Of a DNA stretch of 53,921 nucleotides, positions 34,996 through 44,522 are shown piece after piece. Every line of letters begins with the position of its first letter. Positions within the stretch are counted from its first letter, which is position 1. The stretch comes from an uncultured Campylobacter sp. (GTDB taxonomy: Bacteria; Campylobacterota; Campylobacteria; Campylobacterales; Campylobacteraceae), in contig NZ_CALHVN010000035.1 of NCBI RefSeq assembly GCF_938039245.1, positions 1 to 53,921 of the forward strand. The letters run 5' to 3'. The translations under genes and the position numbers were made by a program. The notes below the pieces were generated by a model. That model searched no databases. It worked only from the letters and a program-made list of their open reading frames with translations, and was not told the DNA's origin.

Positions 34996-36200
34996 GTTAC
35001 CTTTAATTTCGCAAATTTTCGCTTGCCTACCTGCAAGATATATTCGCCCGCTTCTAGCTTTAACTGCTCGTCGCTTAGCTTTTTTTGGTTTATACTGACG
35101 GCGTTTGCGGCGATATCGCGGCGAGCCTGCGAGTTTGAGCTAGCTAGCCCGCACGCGGTTAGAGCTTCTACCACCCAAACGCCCGCTTTTAGCTCAAATT
35201 CGGCTATTTCGGTAGGAATTTGATTTTGCGAGTGTACGCGGTCAAATTCGGCCTTTGCCTCTTTTGCCGCAGCTTCGCCGTTATATCTGGCCGTGATTTC
35301 TAGCGCGAGGGCTTCTTTTACGGCTTTTGGGTGAGCTTTGCCGCTAGCTACGTCTGATTTTAAATTTGCGATTTCCTCGGTACTTTTTTCGCTTAAAAGC
35401 TCGTACCAACGCCACATCAGCTCATCGCTGATACTTAGCGTCTTAGCGAACATATCGTTTGGCGAGTCGGTTACGCCGATATAGTTTCCTAGGCTCTTGC
35501 TCATTTTATTTACACCGTCAAGCCCCTCTAAAAGCGGCATCATGATGACGGCTTGTTCTTTGCCGACGTTATAAACCCGCTGCAAGGTTCGTCCCATCAG
35601 AAGGTTAAATTTCTGATCCGTGCCGCCCATTTCGATATCGCATTTCATCGCGACGCTATCGTAACCCTGCAAAAGCGGATACAAAAACTCGCTGATAGAT
35701 ATCGGACTGCCCGCGTTTAGACGCTTTTCAAAGTCGTCGCGCTCAAGCATCCTAGCCACGGGAAAGGTGCTGGTTAGCTCCACGATACCCGTAGCCCCCA
35801 GCTCGTTACACCATTTTGAGTTAAACATTATGCGCGTTTTACTCGGATCTAAAATTTTAAACACCTGCTCCTCGTAGGTTTTGGCGTTTTTCTTAACGGT
35901 ATCCGCATCAAGCTTTTTTCTAGTCGCCGATTTGCCGCTAGGATCGCCGATTTGCCCGGTAAAGTCGCCTATCAAAAACTGCACTATCGCGCCGTGCTTT
36001 TGTAAAAAGGCCATCTTTTGAAGCACCACGGAGTGTCCTAGGTGCAAATCCGGAGCCGTCGGGTCAAAGCCTGCTTTAACGTAGAAATTTTCGCCTTTTT
36101 CGTAGTAGTTTTTTACTAAATTTTCTATGCGCTCCTCGTCTATCATCTCGGCGACGCCTTTTTTTATCTCGCTCATTATTTTGCTCAAATTTTCGCCCAT
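34992..36200 (-). CDS. tyrS: Tyrosyl-tRNA synthetase
   Basis: Class I synthetase charging tRNA-Tyr. 402 residues: HLGH (53-56) and KMSKS in GVNKMSKSLGNY, with an S4 RNA-binding domain at the C-terminus (about 330-400, VVEALTACGLASSNSQARRDI). TyrZ-like bacterial branch by size. AGGAG ribosome site before the ATG at 36200. 17 nt after the spoT stop. Confidence 0.95.
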   Translation of the reverse strand: MGENLSKIMSEIKKGVAEMIDEERIENLVKNYYEKGENFYVKAGFDPTAPDLHLGHSVVLQKMAFLQKHGAIVQFLIGDFTGQIGDPSGKSATRKKLDADTVKKNAKTYEEQVFKILDPSKTRIMFNSKWCNELGATGIVELTSTFPVARMLERDDFEKRLNAGSPISISEFLYPLLQGYDSVAMKCDIEMGGTDQKFNLLMGRTLQRVYNVGKEQAVIMMPLLEGLDGVNKMSKSLGNYIGVTDSPNDMFAKTLSISDELMWRWYELLSEKSTEEIANLKSDVASGKAHPKAVKEALALEITARYNGEAAAKEAKAEFDRVHSQNQIPTEIAEFELKAGVWVVEALTACGLASSNSQARRDIAANAVSINQKKLSDEQLKLEAGEYILQVGKRKFAKLKVT

Positions 36201-36217
36201 TTTCTCTCCTAAATTTA

Positions 36218-38416
36218 TTAATGTCCGTATGCGTCGTCAAGCGACACGAAGTCAATGATCTTGTAGCGATCTTTTAGCCGCTCTTTTATTTCGTTCACGT
36301 TTAAATTTTCGCCAAGCTCGATCGTTAGCTCGAAAAGATCGGCCGTAGCCTCTCTGGTTTCGGTGAGGCTGATCGTTACGAGGTCGATTTGCATTTTTGC
36401 CATAAAAGTTAAAAACTCGGCTAGCGACCCGCGTCTGTTTTCAAGGCTCAAAATAATCTTAAATCTATGCGGAGCTATCTTCGTCCATTTGACGAAAATC
36501 ATCTCGTTTTTCTCCTCCGCCAGCTTCATAAACCGTTCGCAAAGCTTGTGATGAACGGTAACGTGATGGTAGTTTCTAAAGCCCACGATATCGTCGCCGC
36601 GCTTTGGATTGCAACAATAATCAAACTCTACGCTATTTATTTTGTGGTTCGAGTAGATCACGATATTTTCAAATTTTTGTTTTTTTACGTTATATTTATC
36701 CGTTAGCGCGATGGCAAACGGACGGTCTTTTTTTACGTATTTTTTTAGCGCGTTTACGATGTCTTGTAAGTAAACCGAGTCAAATGCAGCCTTAAAAATT
36801 TTCTTGGTTAAATTTTCGCTATCCACCCACTGCGATATAGTTTCGGAAGGAACGCCGAAAATCCCGCTTAAAATCTCAAGCGCAACCATGTTATTTATAT
36901 CTCTTATCTTTTGCTTGCAGTATGATCGTATCGTAGCTCTAGCCTTGCCCGTTTTTACGCTGCTTAGCCACGAACAACGGTATTTTGGCTCATCGCCCGT
37001 TACGATGCTTACTATGTCGCCGTTTCTTAGCTCGGTTAGTAGCGGCACTCGCATACGGTTTACATAGGCCTCTTTTGCATATAGTCCTACTTGCGTATGT
37101 ATCTCGTAAGCATAATCAAGCGCGGTTGCGCCGCGAGGAAGCGTAAATATATCTCCCTTTGGCGAATAAACCGCGACGTCTTCTACGTAGAGGCTATCTT
37201 TTGCGTATTCGTAGAGCTCCTCCGGATTTTCGTTTGCCTCTTCTATGCCGTTTTCTATACCGCTGATGTCGCTTAGCCAGTCTAGTTTTGGGTTTAAAAA
37301 GCCCCCGCTTTTATATTTCCAGTGCGCCGCGACGCCGTACTCTGCGGTTTTATGCATATCAAAGGTACGAATTTGCACCTCAAAGATGCTTTTGTTATCA
37401 AATATCGTCGTGTGTATGGTTTGGTAGCCGTTTTGCTTAGGAAGCGCGATATAGTCTTTAAAACGCGAAATGAGAGGATTAAAATTTATATGTAAATTTC
37501 CAAGCACCAAATAACAATCCTGCGGCTCCTTAACCAGCACGCGAGCGGCTAGCAGATCCAGTACCTCCTCTATAGAGATACCTTTTCGCTGCATTTTTAG
37601 ATAGATAGAGTAGTGGTGCTTGACGCGCTTTTGTATCTCAAAGTCTGTTTCGCTAAAACCATTTTCAAGCAAAATTTGAAAAATTTTATCGGTAAACGCG
37701 TTTAGCTTTAGTACGAGCTGTTGCTTATGCTCGTTTAGATAGTCGTCTATTTTTTTGTATTCTTCCGGTAAAGCGTATTTAAAACTAAGATCGTCAAGTA
37801 CGTTTTTTATGGACGAGATACCTAATCTATGCGCGATAGGGGCATAAACCATCAGCGTCTCTTCGGCGATTCGTTTTTGCTTTTCGGGGCGCAAAGCTTG
37901 TAGCGTTAGCATATTATGCAGTCTATCGCAAAGCTTCACCACGAGCACCCTCACGTCCTCGATCGATATAAGCAGCATCTTACGAAATGTCATAGCTGAC
38001 GCCGCCAGGCGTTCGTTTGACTCCGAGCTAGCTAGCTTATCCTCTCTGATAGCTACGATTTTAGTTAGTCCTTCGACTAGCTTTGCTACCTCTTCGCCAA
38101 AGTCCTCACGCACGCTTTCTATCGATCTATCCGTATCCTCGACCACGTCGTGCAGCAAGGCGGCTATAACCATAGCCTCATCAGCGCCCATATGCGCTAC
38201 GATGCAGGCTACTAGGATAGGGTGTATCGCGTATGGTTCGCCGCTTTTTCTAAACTGTCCGGCATGAGAGATGACGCAGCACTCGACGGCGCGCTCTAAA
38301 TTCGGAGTAAAGCACACTAGTGAGCTAAGTAGCGCACGCGCCTGCGATACGTCTTTGCATGCAAGTACGTCGTCTATTAGCTGCTCTAGTAAAAATCCGC
38401 TATTTGGCTGCTTCAA
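36218..38416 (-). CDS. spoT: Bifunctional (p)ppGpp synthetase/hydrolase SpoT
   Basis: Sets the stringent-response alarmone level. 732 residues: HD hydrolase (HDVVED 89-94), synthetase with RFKDYIALPKQNGYQTIH, TGS (about 390-450) and a C-terminal ACT domain. RFKD rather than EFDD marks the bifunctional class, and both active sites look intact. It is likely the only long RSH protein here. Starts with TTG at 38416 behind GAGGG; no other start is near. It overlaps rpoZ by 17 nt, linking it to omega, itself part of the ppGpp site on RNA polymerase in many bacteria. Confidence 0.94.
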   Translation of the reverse strand: MKQPNSGFLLEQLIDDVLACKDVSQARALLSSLVCFTPNLERAVECCVISHAGQFRKSGEPYAIHPILVACIVAHMGADEAMVIAALLHDVVEDTDRSIESVREDFGEEVAKLVEGLTKIVAIREDKLASSESNERLAASAMTFRKMLLISIEDVRVLVVKLCDRLHNMLTLQALRPEKQKRIAEETLMVYAPIAHRLGISSIKNVLDDLSFKYALPEEYKKIDDYLNEHKQQLVLKLNAFTDKIFQILLENGFSETDFEIQKRVKHHYSIYLKMQRKGISIEEVLDLLAARVLVKEPQDCYLVLGNLHINFNPLISRFKDYIALPKQNGYQTIHTTIFDNKSIFEVQIRTFDMHKTAEYGVAAHWKYKSGGFLNPKLDWLSDISGIENGIEEANENPEELYEYAKDSLYVEDVAVYSPKGDIFTLPRGATALDYAYEIHTQVGLYAKEAYVNRMRVPLLTELRNGDIVSIVTGDEPKYRCSWLSSVKTGKARATIRSYCKQKIRDINNMVALEILSGIFGVPSETISQWVDSENLTKKIFKAAFDSVYLQDIVNALKKYVKKDRPFAIALTDKYNVKKQKFENIVIYSNHKINSVEFDYCCNPKRGDDIVGFRNYHHVTVHHKLCERFMKLAEEKNEMIFVKWTKIAPHRFKIILSLENRRGSLAEFLTFMAKMQIDLVTISLTETREATADLFELTIELGENLNVNEIKERLKDRYKIIDFVSLDDAYGH

Positions 38417-38618
38417 CTATACCCTCTAAAGCTATTTTGCCCTCGGCTATCTCGCGCAATGCGATATCGGCAAATTTCATCTTGCTAACGTCGATATCAA
38501 GCAGGCTTTTTGCTCCGCCAGCTAGCGCCTCGGCTCTTTTGGCTACGACTAGAGCGAGCTTATATCTATCGTCTCCGACGAGTTTTAAAGCTCTTGCCGC
38601 TACTTCTTCAGATCTCAT
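38400..38618 (-). CDS. rpoZ: RNA polymerase omega subunit
   Basis: 72 residues; assists assembly of beta-prime. The central DDRYKLALVVAKRAEAL (16-32) matches the omega signature. AAGGAG-type site upstream. Lies between pyrH (15-nt gap) and spoT (17-nt overlap), the order also seen in C. jejuni from memory. Confidence 0.92.
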   Translation of the reverse strand: MRSEEVAARALKLVGDDRYKLALVVAKRAEALAGGAKSLLDIDVSKMKFADIALREIAEGKIALEGIVEAAK

Positions 38619-38633
38619 TTATTCTCCTTAAAT

Positions 38634-39353
38634 TTAGTTTCTCACGACGGAGCAAAACGCACTCTCGTCGCCTTGTATGATTTTAAGCAAATTCCCGTCT
38701 TTAAACATATTACAGACTAAGATCGGTAGCGAGTTGTCTTTAGCTAGCGCGATAGCAGTATCGTCCATCACTTTGATATCGTCACTCATGGCAAGCTCGT
38801 AGTTTAGCTCTTTTAGCAGCGTCGCGTCGTCGAATTTATTCGGGTCTTTATCATAAACGCCGTCTACTTTCGTAGCTTTGATTATCATATTAGAATCAAT
38901 CTCGATAGCGCGCAAAGTCGCAGCCGTATCGGTAGTGAAAAACGGATTTCCCGTGCCTGCGGCAAATATCACCACGCGGCCTTTTTCAAGGTGCCTGTTT
39001 GCGCGTCCGACGATAAAAGTCTCGCAGATAGCCTCCATCTTTATCGCGCTTTGTACGCGTACGTCTAGGCCTACGCTTTCTAGCGCCTCTCTCATCGCGA
39101 TAGAGTTTATCACGGTAGCTAGCATACCCATGTGATCGCCGCTAGTGCGCTTTATGATACCGTCTCTAGCCGCGCTAACTCCGCGTATGATGTTGCCTCC
39201 GCCGATAACGATACCCACTTGGATGCCGTTTTCTACTAGCTCTTTTATCTGTTTTGCGATAAATTTAAGCACCGCGTTATCTATGCCAAAACCGCTATCT
39301 CCGGCTAACGCCTCGCCCGAAAATTTAACTAAAATTCGCTTCTTTTTCTCCAT
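38634..39353 (-). CDS. pyrH: Uridylate kinase
   Basis: Hexameric UMP kinase of the amino-acid-kinase fold making UDP. 239 residues: VKFSGEALAGD (9-19), VIGGGNIIRG (about 50-59), GRANRHLEKGR and the uridine-pocket TTDTAATLRAIEI segment (about 142-154). AAGGAG ribosome site. First gene of the pyrH-rpoZ-spoT-tyrS run, after a 72-nt gap from the EnvC-like gene. Confidence 0.95.
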   Translation of the reverse strand: MEKKKRILVKFSGEALAGDSGFGIDNAVLKFIAKQIKELVENGIQVGIVIGGGNIIRGVSAARDGIIKRTSGDHMGMLATVINSIAMREALESVGLDVRVQSAIKMEAICETFIVGRANRHLEKGRVVIFAAGTGNPFFTTDTAATLRAIEIDSNMIIKATKVDGVYDKDPNKFDDATLLKELNYELAMSDDIKVMDDTAIALAKDNSLPILVCNMFKDGNLLKIIQGDESAFCSVVRN

Positions 39354-39425
39354 TTTTCATCTCCTTAAAATTTTGCGATTTTAACTAAATTTGCTTTAAA
39401 TTTTGCTAATCCGCCCGAAAAACGG

Positions 39426-40676
39426 CTATTTTAAGCCGATTATCTCAAGCGGATCTATATGATAGTTTTTTTGCGTAACTTCAAAGGTGAGATCTCGCTG
39501 AACGCGGCCGATAATGTAGCCTTTTTGCACTTTAGCGCCCACTTTTACGGTAGGGGCGATCTGGCTAAGGTGCGCGTAGATCGTGTGGATGCCGTTTGGA
39601 TTTTCGATAATTACGACTTTATCTAGCATCGCGGTTTCTTTAGCAAAGACCACTTTACCGTTAAATACGCTTTTTACCTTCGCGTCCGGCGAATTTGCGC
39701 TTAGCACGACCGATTCGTTAAAAATTTTGATGTTATAGATGGGGTCTACGTAGTTGCCGAATTTTTGCTTAACGGTAAAGCTCTCAAGCGGCGCGATCGT
39801 TTTTTCGCCACTATATTTTTTTACAAGGCTAGTTTGATAGCTCGAGCCAAACTGTTTCACGTCGCCCTCAGACGCGCTCACGCCGGTCTCGCCTTTTTTA
39901 TTGTTCTTATTTTTTTGAGCTTTGGCTTCGGCCGCTTTTTGCGCGGCTAGAGCTTTTTTAGCCTCCTCGCTTTCTCTTTTTGCGACGATTTTTAGCTCTT
40001 CTAGCGTCTTTCTGATCTCATCTTGTTGGGCTTGCAAACGCGAGAGTTGCTTTTGATAAATTTCTTTATCTCGCTTTAAATTTGCCAGCGTTTTCATCTG
40101 CTTATCTTGCAGGGAAACGAGTTCGGCTTGCTTGAATTTAAAATTTTTTAAATTAGATTTTATGCCTTCTATCTTATCGTTTTGCGTTTTTATCAAATTT
40201 TGCGTACTTTCATACTGCTTTGCAAGCGCGTTAAAATCGTCTTTTAGCACCGAATTTAACTTACTTAGTATCTCCGTGGCGATGATGCTATCTTCGCCCT
40301 CGGCGTATTCTTTAGGCATTATAAGATCAAATGAAAACTCGTCTGATATGATACGCACGATACTTTTTTGGATATCTTTTTGACTTTGGGTTAAATTTTT
40401 ATTTTGATTTACCAGCTCGTCAAGCTCGTTGCCCGCGCTTTTAGCGCTATTTTCCAGCTGCGCTATTTGCATGATGAGCTCTTTCATCTTATCATCGGTT
40501 TGTTTAACGCTTTTTTCGCCGCCTATGATATCGCCGGCTAGGTCGTCTAATTTTTTATTCAGCTGTTTTTCAAGGTCTTTTGAGGACTCAAGATACGTCG
40601 TTTGGTTTCTGATTTTTTCGTTAGTATTAGCCAAAAGCGCGCAAAAAGCCGCTAGCAAAAGCAAGGCGACTCTCAT
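39426..40676 (-). CDS. EnvC-like M23-family murein hydrolase activator
   Basis: 416 residues: signal peptide (1-17), a long coiled coil (about 20-250), then a LytM/M23 domain (about 300-416). The catalytic M23 residues appear lost: YNIKIFNESV where HxxxD would be and DLTFEV where HxHFEV would be; only YAHLS keeps its His. Such degenerate LytM proteins (EnvC) activate amidases. ATGA coupling to ftsX makes it the FtsEX partner candidate. The Lys/Ala-rich linker (about 240-265) separates the two parts. Confidence 0.88.
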   Translation of the reverse strand: MRVALLLLAAFCALLANTNEKIRNQTTYLESSKDLEKQLNKKLDDLAGDIIGGEKSVKQTDDKMKELIMQIAQLENSAKSAGNELDELVNQNKNLTQSQKDIQKSIVRIISDEFSFDLIMPKEYAEGEDSIIATEILSKLNSVLKDDFNALAKQYESTQNLIKTQNDKIEGIKSNLKNFKFKQAELVSLQDKQMKTLANLKRDKEIYQKQLSRLQAQQDEIRKTLEELKIVAKRESEEAKKALAAQKAAEAKAQKNKNNKKGETGVSASEGDVKQFGSSYQTSLVKKYSGEKTIAPLESFTVKQKFGNYVDPIYNIKIFNESVVLSANSPDAKVKSVFNGKVVFAKETAMLDKVVIIENPNGIHTIYAHLSQIAPTVKVGAKVQKGYIIGRVQRDLTFEVTQKNYHIDPLEIIGLK

Positions 40677-41485
40677 ATACCCGTTCTACTCTTTCGCATA
40701 ACGGTATAAACGGCTAGAAAACTAAGCGTCAAAGAGACTAAAAGCAGCATCGCTCCGTCATAAAACGCATCGATTGCGGGAAAATTTATATTTAACCCGC
40801 TCGCAGCGTCTTTTACGGGCTGAAAATCAGGTAAAAACGCGTAAAAAACAACCGTAAAAACGGTTGCGATAAACGAATCAAACAGCGCGGTTTTATATAG
40901 CGCGCCCGATTTTAGCCACGATGGAGCGCCAAGTAGCGTCATGATCTCTATACGCTCCTTATGCTCGTAAAGCCAAATTCGCATCTGCTTTAAGATAAGC
41001 ATAAGTCCGATAAGGCCGATGAGGCAGGAAAATATCGCCGAAATATTTTTAACGAGCTGTAAAATTTTATAGACCTTATCGTGCGTTTTAGAAAAGGTCT
41101 CTACCCTGCTAACGCCCGCGATTTTTGCTATTTTATCTTTGATTTCGCTCATGTATTGCGTACTTGGAAAGGCATTTAGCCTAAGCGAGTAAAATTTAGG
41201 CAAAGCCTCTTGCAAAACGGCAATATTTTTAGCCGAAATATCCTTTGATAGTTTTTCTAATACTGATTTTGAGCTAAGAGGCTCGAGCGACTCAAACGTA
41301 TAAACCAGCGGCTTTACGTCGGTAGCGTTTAGTTCGTTTTGACTCACGATGATGATGGTATAGTCTTTGTTCATCATATTTTCGTATTCGCTAAGGGCGC
41401 GATTTGCCGACAAGATAAACTCTATACCCGCAAGCAAGGCTACGAGCGGGATGATAACGCTAAGGTGATTTTTAAAGGATTTCAT
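40673..41485 (-). CDS. ftsX: Cell-division protein FtsX
   Basis: Permease-like partner of FtsE. 270 residues with four membrane segments (about 8-27, 148-168, 200-218, 246-265) and a periplasmic loop (28-145) that would contact an EnvC-like protein. 4-nt overlap with the EnvC-like gene, 14-nt overlap with ftsE. Confidence 0.9.
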   Translation of the reverse strand: MKSFKNHLSVIIPLVALLAGIEFILSANRALSEYENMMNKDYTIIIVSQNELNATDVKPLVYTFESLEPLSSKSVLEKLSKDISAKNIAVLQEALPKFYSLRLNAFPSTQYMSEIKDKIAKIAGVSRVETFSKTHDKVYKILQLVKNISAIFSCLIGLIGLMLILKQMRIWLYEHKERIEIMTLLGAPSWLKSGALYKTALFDSFIATVFTVVFYAFLPDFQPVKDAASGLNINFPAIDAFYDGAMLLLVSLTLSFLAVYTVMRKSRTGI

Positions 41486-42143
41486 ATATGCGTCCGTTTT
41501 CTATAACCAGATGTCTATAAGGCACTCTTAGCGAGACCGGTATATGGTGCGTAACGACGACGATACAAGTGCCAAGGTACTCTTTTGCCGAGCGCAAAAG
41601 TCCCCAAATAACGTCGCTTGAGTATTCATCTAAGCTGCCCGTCGGCTCGTCGCAAAGCAGTAAATTGGGATTATGCGCCAAAGCCCTAGCCATCGCTGCT
41701 CGCTGCTGTTCTCCGCCGCTTAGCTCGTTTGGAAATTTATCGGCTCTGTGGAGCAAATTTACATGCTTTAAAAGCTTGGTTGCTTGATTTTTACAGACGC
41801 TTGCGCTTAGACCTTTTATCATCAGCGGCAACATCACGTTTTTTTCGATATTCCACTCGCTTATCAAGCGATAATTTTGAAAAACCACGCCGATTCGTTG
41901 CCTTAGTTTGTCTAAATTTTGCTGCGTTATATCCGTCATATCCGTCAAACAAACGCTCAAAGAACCCGCGCTTGGCTTCATCTGGCCGTAAAAAGACTTT
42001 AAAAGCGTGGATTTACCGCTACCGCTTTGCCCCGTGATAAAAACGAAATCATCGGAATAAATGTCGAATTTAGCGTCCGTTATTAGATTTTGCTCGTTCT
42101 CGTATCCTAGGCACAGTCCGCTTGCGCTAATTATTTTTTGCAT
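41472..42143 (-). CDS. ftsE: Cell-division ATP-binding protein FtsE
   Basis: ABC ATPase of the FtsEX complex. 223 residues: Walker A GQSGSGKST (38-46), signature LSGGEQQ (141-147), Walker B LLLCDEP (161-167), and an H-loop HH in VVTHHIP. It overlaps trmB by 17 nt and ftsX by 14 nt, so trmB-ftsE-ftsX-envC-like are one transcript. Confidence 0.92.
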   Translation of the reverse strand: MQKIISASGLCLGYENEQNLITDAKFDIYSDDFVFITGQSGSGKSTLLKSFYGQMKPSAGSLSVCLTDMTDITQQNLDKLRQRIGVVFQNYRLISEWNIEKNVMLPLMIKGLSASVCKNQATKLLKHVNLLHRADKFPNELSGGEQQRAAMARALAHNPNLLLCDEPTGSLDEYSSDVIWGLLRSAKEYLGTCIVVVTHHIPVSLRVPYRHLVIENGRIYEIL

Positions 42144-43305
42144 CCGCTAAATACTCCTTAAACGCAAGATGCGCCTTTAAATTTTCAGCCGTAACTAGCG
42201 GCTTTTTTATAAAATATTCCGCGCCTTTTTCACCGAGCAAAACATAGCAATGCTCGGGCGCGTTAAATGCGCCAAACGCCGCGCGAATTAAAATTTCGCC
42301 GCCCTCTTTTTCGTATTTTTCCTCTAAATGCAAGAAAAAATCATCCTCTTTTATCGTTTGGTTGCTAAATTTAGCCGAGATCTTGCCCGTATCGTAGCCG
42401 TTTTCAAATTTTAGCTCGCCCTGATCTGCTCTTGGCTCGCTTTGTTTTTCGCAGGTAAAGATAACGTCGTAAATATCTTTTTGATGCCTTTTCCAGCGGT
42501 CTTCGTATTTGCTGCTTACTTTTAGATCGCGGTTTTTGTAAATTTGCACGTCGGCATCGCTTAGATCTAAAATTTGCGCCAAAGTAAAGTCCGCATACTC
42601 GCGGCTATCGGTTCTTAGCTCAAATTTACCGCCCGCTTTTAGCGTTCGTTCGCACTCTAGGGTAAATTTCGCCGAGGCCACGCGCCTATGAGGAGCGTCA
42701 TCCCAAGGTACGGGAAAATGCAAGAAAATCTTATCTATAAAATTTGACTCTACAAGCGACAAAAGCAGTCTCGCGTCGCAGTTTACGAGCATGACGTTGT
42801 TTAGATTTTTAGCTTTAGCTAGCTTTGCGACCTGCTCGAGCGAGGGTTTATAGACCTCGATACCCACTACTAACGTGTTTGGATTATTTTCCGCCTGAAA
42901 TAGCAAGTGCCTGCCCGAACCAAATCCGATCTCGATAAATTTGCTCTCAAATTCGCTCTGATTTAAATTTTCAAGCAATTCGCCCACGCTAAAGATCGCC
43001 GAGTCTTTTTGCGTGAGGCGCGTGTTTTTTACAGCGATGGCTTCGCTTAAAATTTGATCGCAGTAAAGCTCTTTAAATTTCACCAAAGCATTTTGCAAAA
43101 GCCCTATTTTAGCAGGCTTTGTTAGCTTTTCGCCCTTTACCACCCAGTCATTTTCGCGCTTTTTTAGCGTGATAAAAAACTCCTCGCTAGAGCTTTTGGT
43201 ATAAATAAGGCTAACGCCCTGCCTGCCGCGAGCCTCCCACAAAAAGCTTATCTCGCCGCAATCCTTTGGCGTAAATTTTACGTTTTTAGCTATAAAATTG
43301 GGCAT
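42127..43305 (-). CDS. trmB: tRNA (guanine-N7-)-methyltransferase TrmB, extended form
   Basis: Makes m7G46 in tRNA. 392 residues: a long N-terminal extension (about 1-115), the SAM fold with GFGSGRH (127-133), FPVPWDDAPHRRV (197-209; usual FPDPWPKxRHxKRR), and a C-terminal extension (about 290-392) with a separate beta-rich look. Typical TrmB is about 230 residues; the longer form is, from memory, usual in Campylobacter. It shares 1 nt with the flpA stop. Confidence 0.88.
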   Translation of the reverse strand: MPNFIAKNVKFTPKDCGEISFLWEARGRQGVSLIYTKSSSEEFFITLKKRENDWVVKGEKLTKPAKIGLLQNALVKFKELYCDQILSEAIAVKNTRLTQKDSAIFSVGELLENLNQSEFESKFIEIGFGSGRHLLFQAENNPNTLVVGIEVYKPSLEQVAKLAKAKNLNNVMLVNCDARLLLSLVESNFIDKIFLHFPVPWDDAPHRRVASAKFTLECERTLKAGGKFELRTDSREYADFTLAQILDLSDADVQIYKNRDLKVSSKYEDRWKRHQKDIYDVIFTCEKQSEPRADQGELKFENGYDTGKISAKFSNQTIKEDDFFLHLEEKYEKEGGEILIRAAFGAFNAPEHCYVLLGEKGAEYFIKKPLVTAENLKAHLAFKEYLADAKNN

Positions 43306-44522
43306 TATTCGACGGTTATCTCGGCTTTTGCAGAAGCGTCGGAGCTTATGCCGTATTCATCTACGGCGATCACTTTATAGCTGTATTTTTGCCCGTAAGC
43401 AACGCCGTTATCGACAAATTCATTGCTAGTTATATTTGTAAATTTCTGCTCGCTTCCGCCGCCGTCTCTTATAACGGTAAAGCTTCTGGCCTTATCAGAG
43501 GCGTTCCACGTGAGCTTAACCGCCGTGCTGTCGGCTACAATAGATGACACGACCGGAGCGTCGATAGCTCCTAGCGTCATGCCGATGATAGGCTCGCTAG
43601 GCTTTTTAGACTCTAGGCCGTCTTTATCGACGATGGTGATTTTATAGTATCTAGTCGCCCCATTTTCGTTTATGAGATCCTCGTAGCTATTTGACGTGGT
43701 TTTAACGAGGTAGGTATAGGGCATAAATTTGCTTGAAGCGCTGTAAATTTTATAGTAGGCAAAGTCGTCGCTAGCCACGCTATCCCACGTCAAAATAATC
43801 TTTTTAGGCGCGTTTTGGGTAGCTTGGGCGTTTACGACCTCGTTTGGTAGCTGCTTTGTTGTAGAGTCTACGATCTCGCTCGGTTTTGAGATCGTGCCGC
43901 TAGTGGTTTTTACGAAAACTCTATATTTGTAGCTTTTGCCAGACTTTACGTCGTCATCGATATACTCGGCGTTTAGTCTGCCTTTTACCTCGGCGATTTG
44001 CCTCCAGTTTTCTTTATTTATATCTGCTTTTTCGATGACGTAAGATGCCGTGCGAAGATCAGGATGCGGTCTCCAGATGAGCTTTACGCGCTCAGGTAAA
44101 TTCGTAAGCGCTCTAACGAAAGGTACCGAGTCCATAAGAGGCTTGGTCGTCGCGCTAACGACGATGCCTTGATTTGAGACTTGCTTGCTCTCGTTATACG
44201 TCCTCATCTCGTACGAGTATGTCGTCTCTGGGGCTAAATTTGCGTCCACATAGTGGCTGGCAAAGCGGTCTTTTATGTCGGCTACAACCTTCATTTTGCC
44301 GTTATTTTCGTTTGGATTTGAGCGGTATAGATAGTAGCCCGCGACGTTTGAAGTCGGAGTCGGCGTCCACTCAAAGCCAACTTCAGTCATATCGCTTATG
44401 GTTTTTAGGCTCTGGACGGTCGGTAAATTCGCATTTACTTGCGCGGGACCGCTAGATGATACGCATCCACTCATCACAACGGCTAAAGAGCTCGCTAAGC
44501 CCCATAAAATCAATCTTTTCAT
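43305..44522 (-). CDS. flpA: Fibronectin type III repeat lipoprotein, FlpA-like
   Basis: Surface lipoprotein related to the C. jejuni fibronectin-binding adhesin FlpA. 405 residues: signal peptide and lipobox C20 (VMSGC), then four FN3-like repeats at about 38-130, 131-226, 227-320 and 321-405, each with the W/L strand and a YxY-type strand end. Four repeats are what I see; FlpA is usually described with three. AAGGAG site before the ATG. The first 23 codons, including the whole signal peptide, overlap the rluD-like gene's 3' end. Confidence 0.88.
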   Translation of the reverse strand: MKRLILWGLASSLAVVMSGCVSSSGPAQVNANLPTVQSLKTISDMTEVGFEWTPTPTSNVAGYYLYRSNPNENNGKMKVVADIKDRFASHYVDANLAPETTYSYEMRTYNESKQVSNQGIVVSATTKPLMDSVPFVRALTNLPERVKLIWRPHPDLRTASYVIEKADINKENWRQIAEVKGRLNAEYIDDDVKSGKSYKYRVFVKTTSGTISKPSEIVDSTTKQLPNEVVNAQATQNAPKKIILTWDSVASDDFAYYKIYSASSKFMPYTYLVKTTSNSYEDLINENGATRYYKITIVDKDGLESKKPSEPIIGMTLGAIDAPVVSSIVADSTAVKLTWNASDKARSFTVIRDGGGSEQKFTNITSNEFVDNGVAYGQKYSYKVIAVDEYGISSDASAKAEITVE

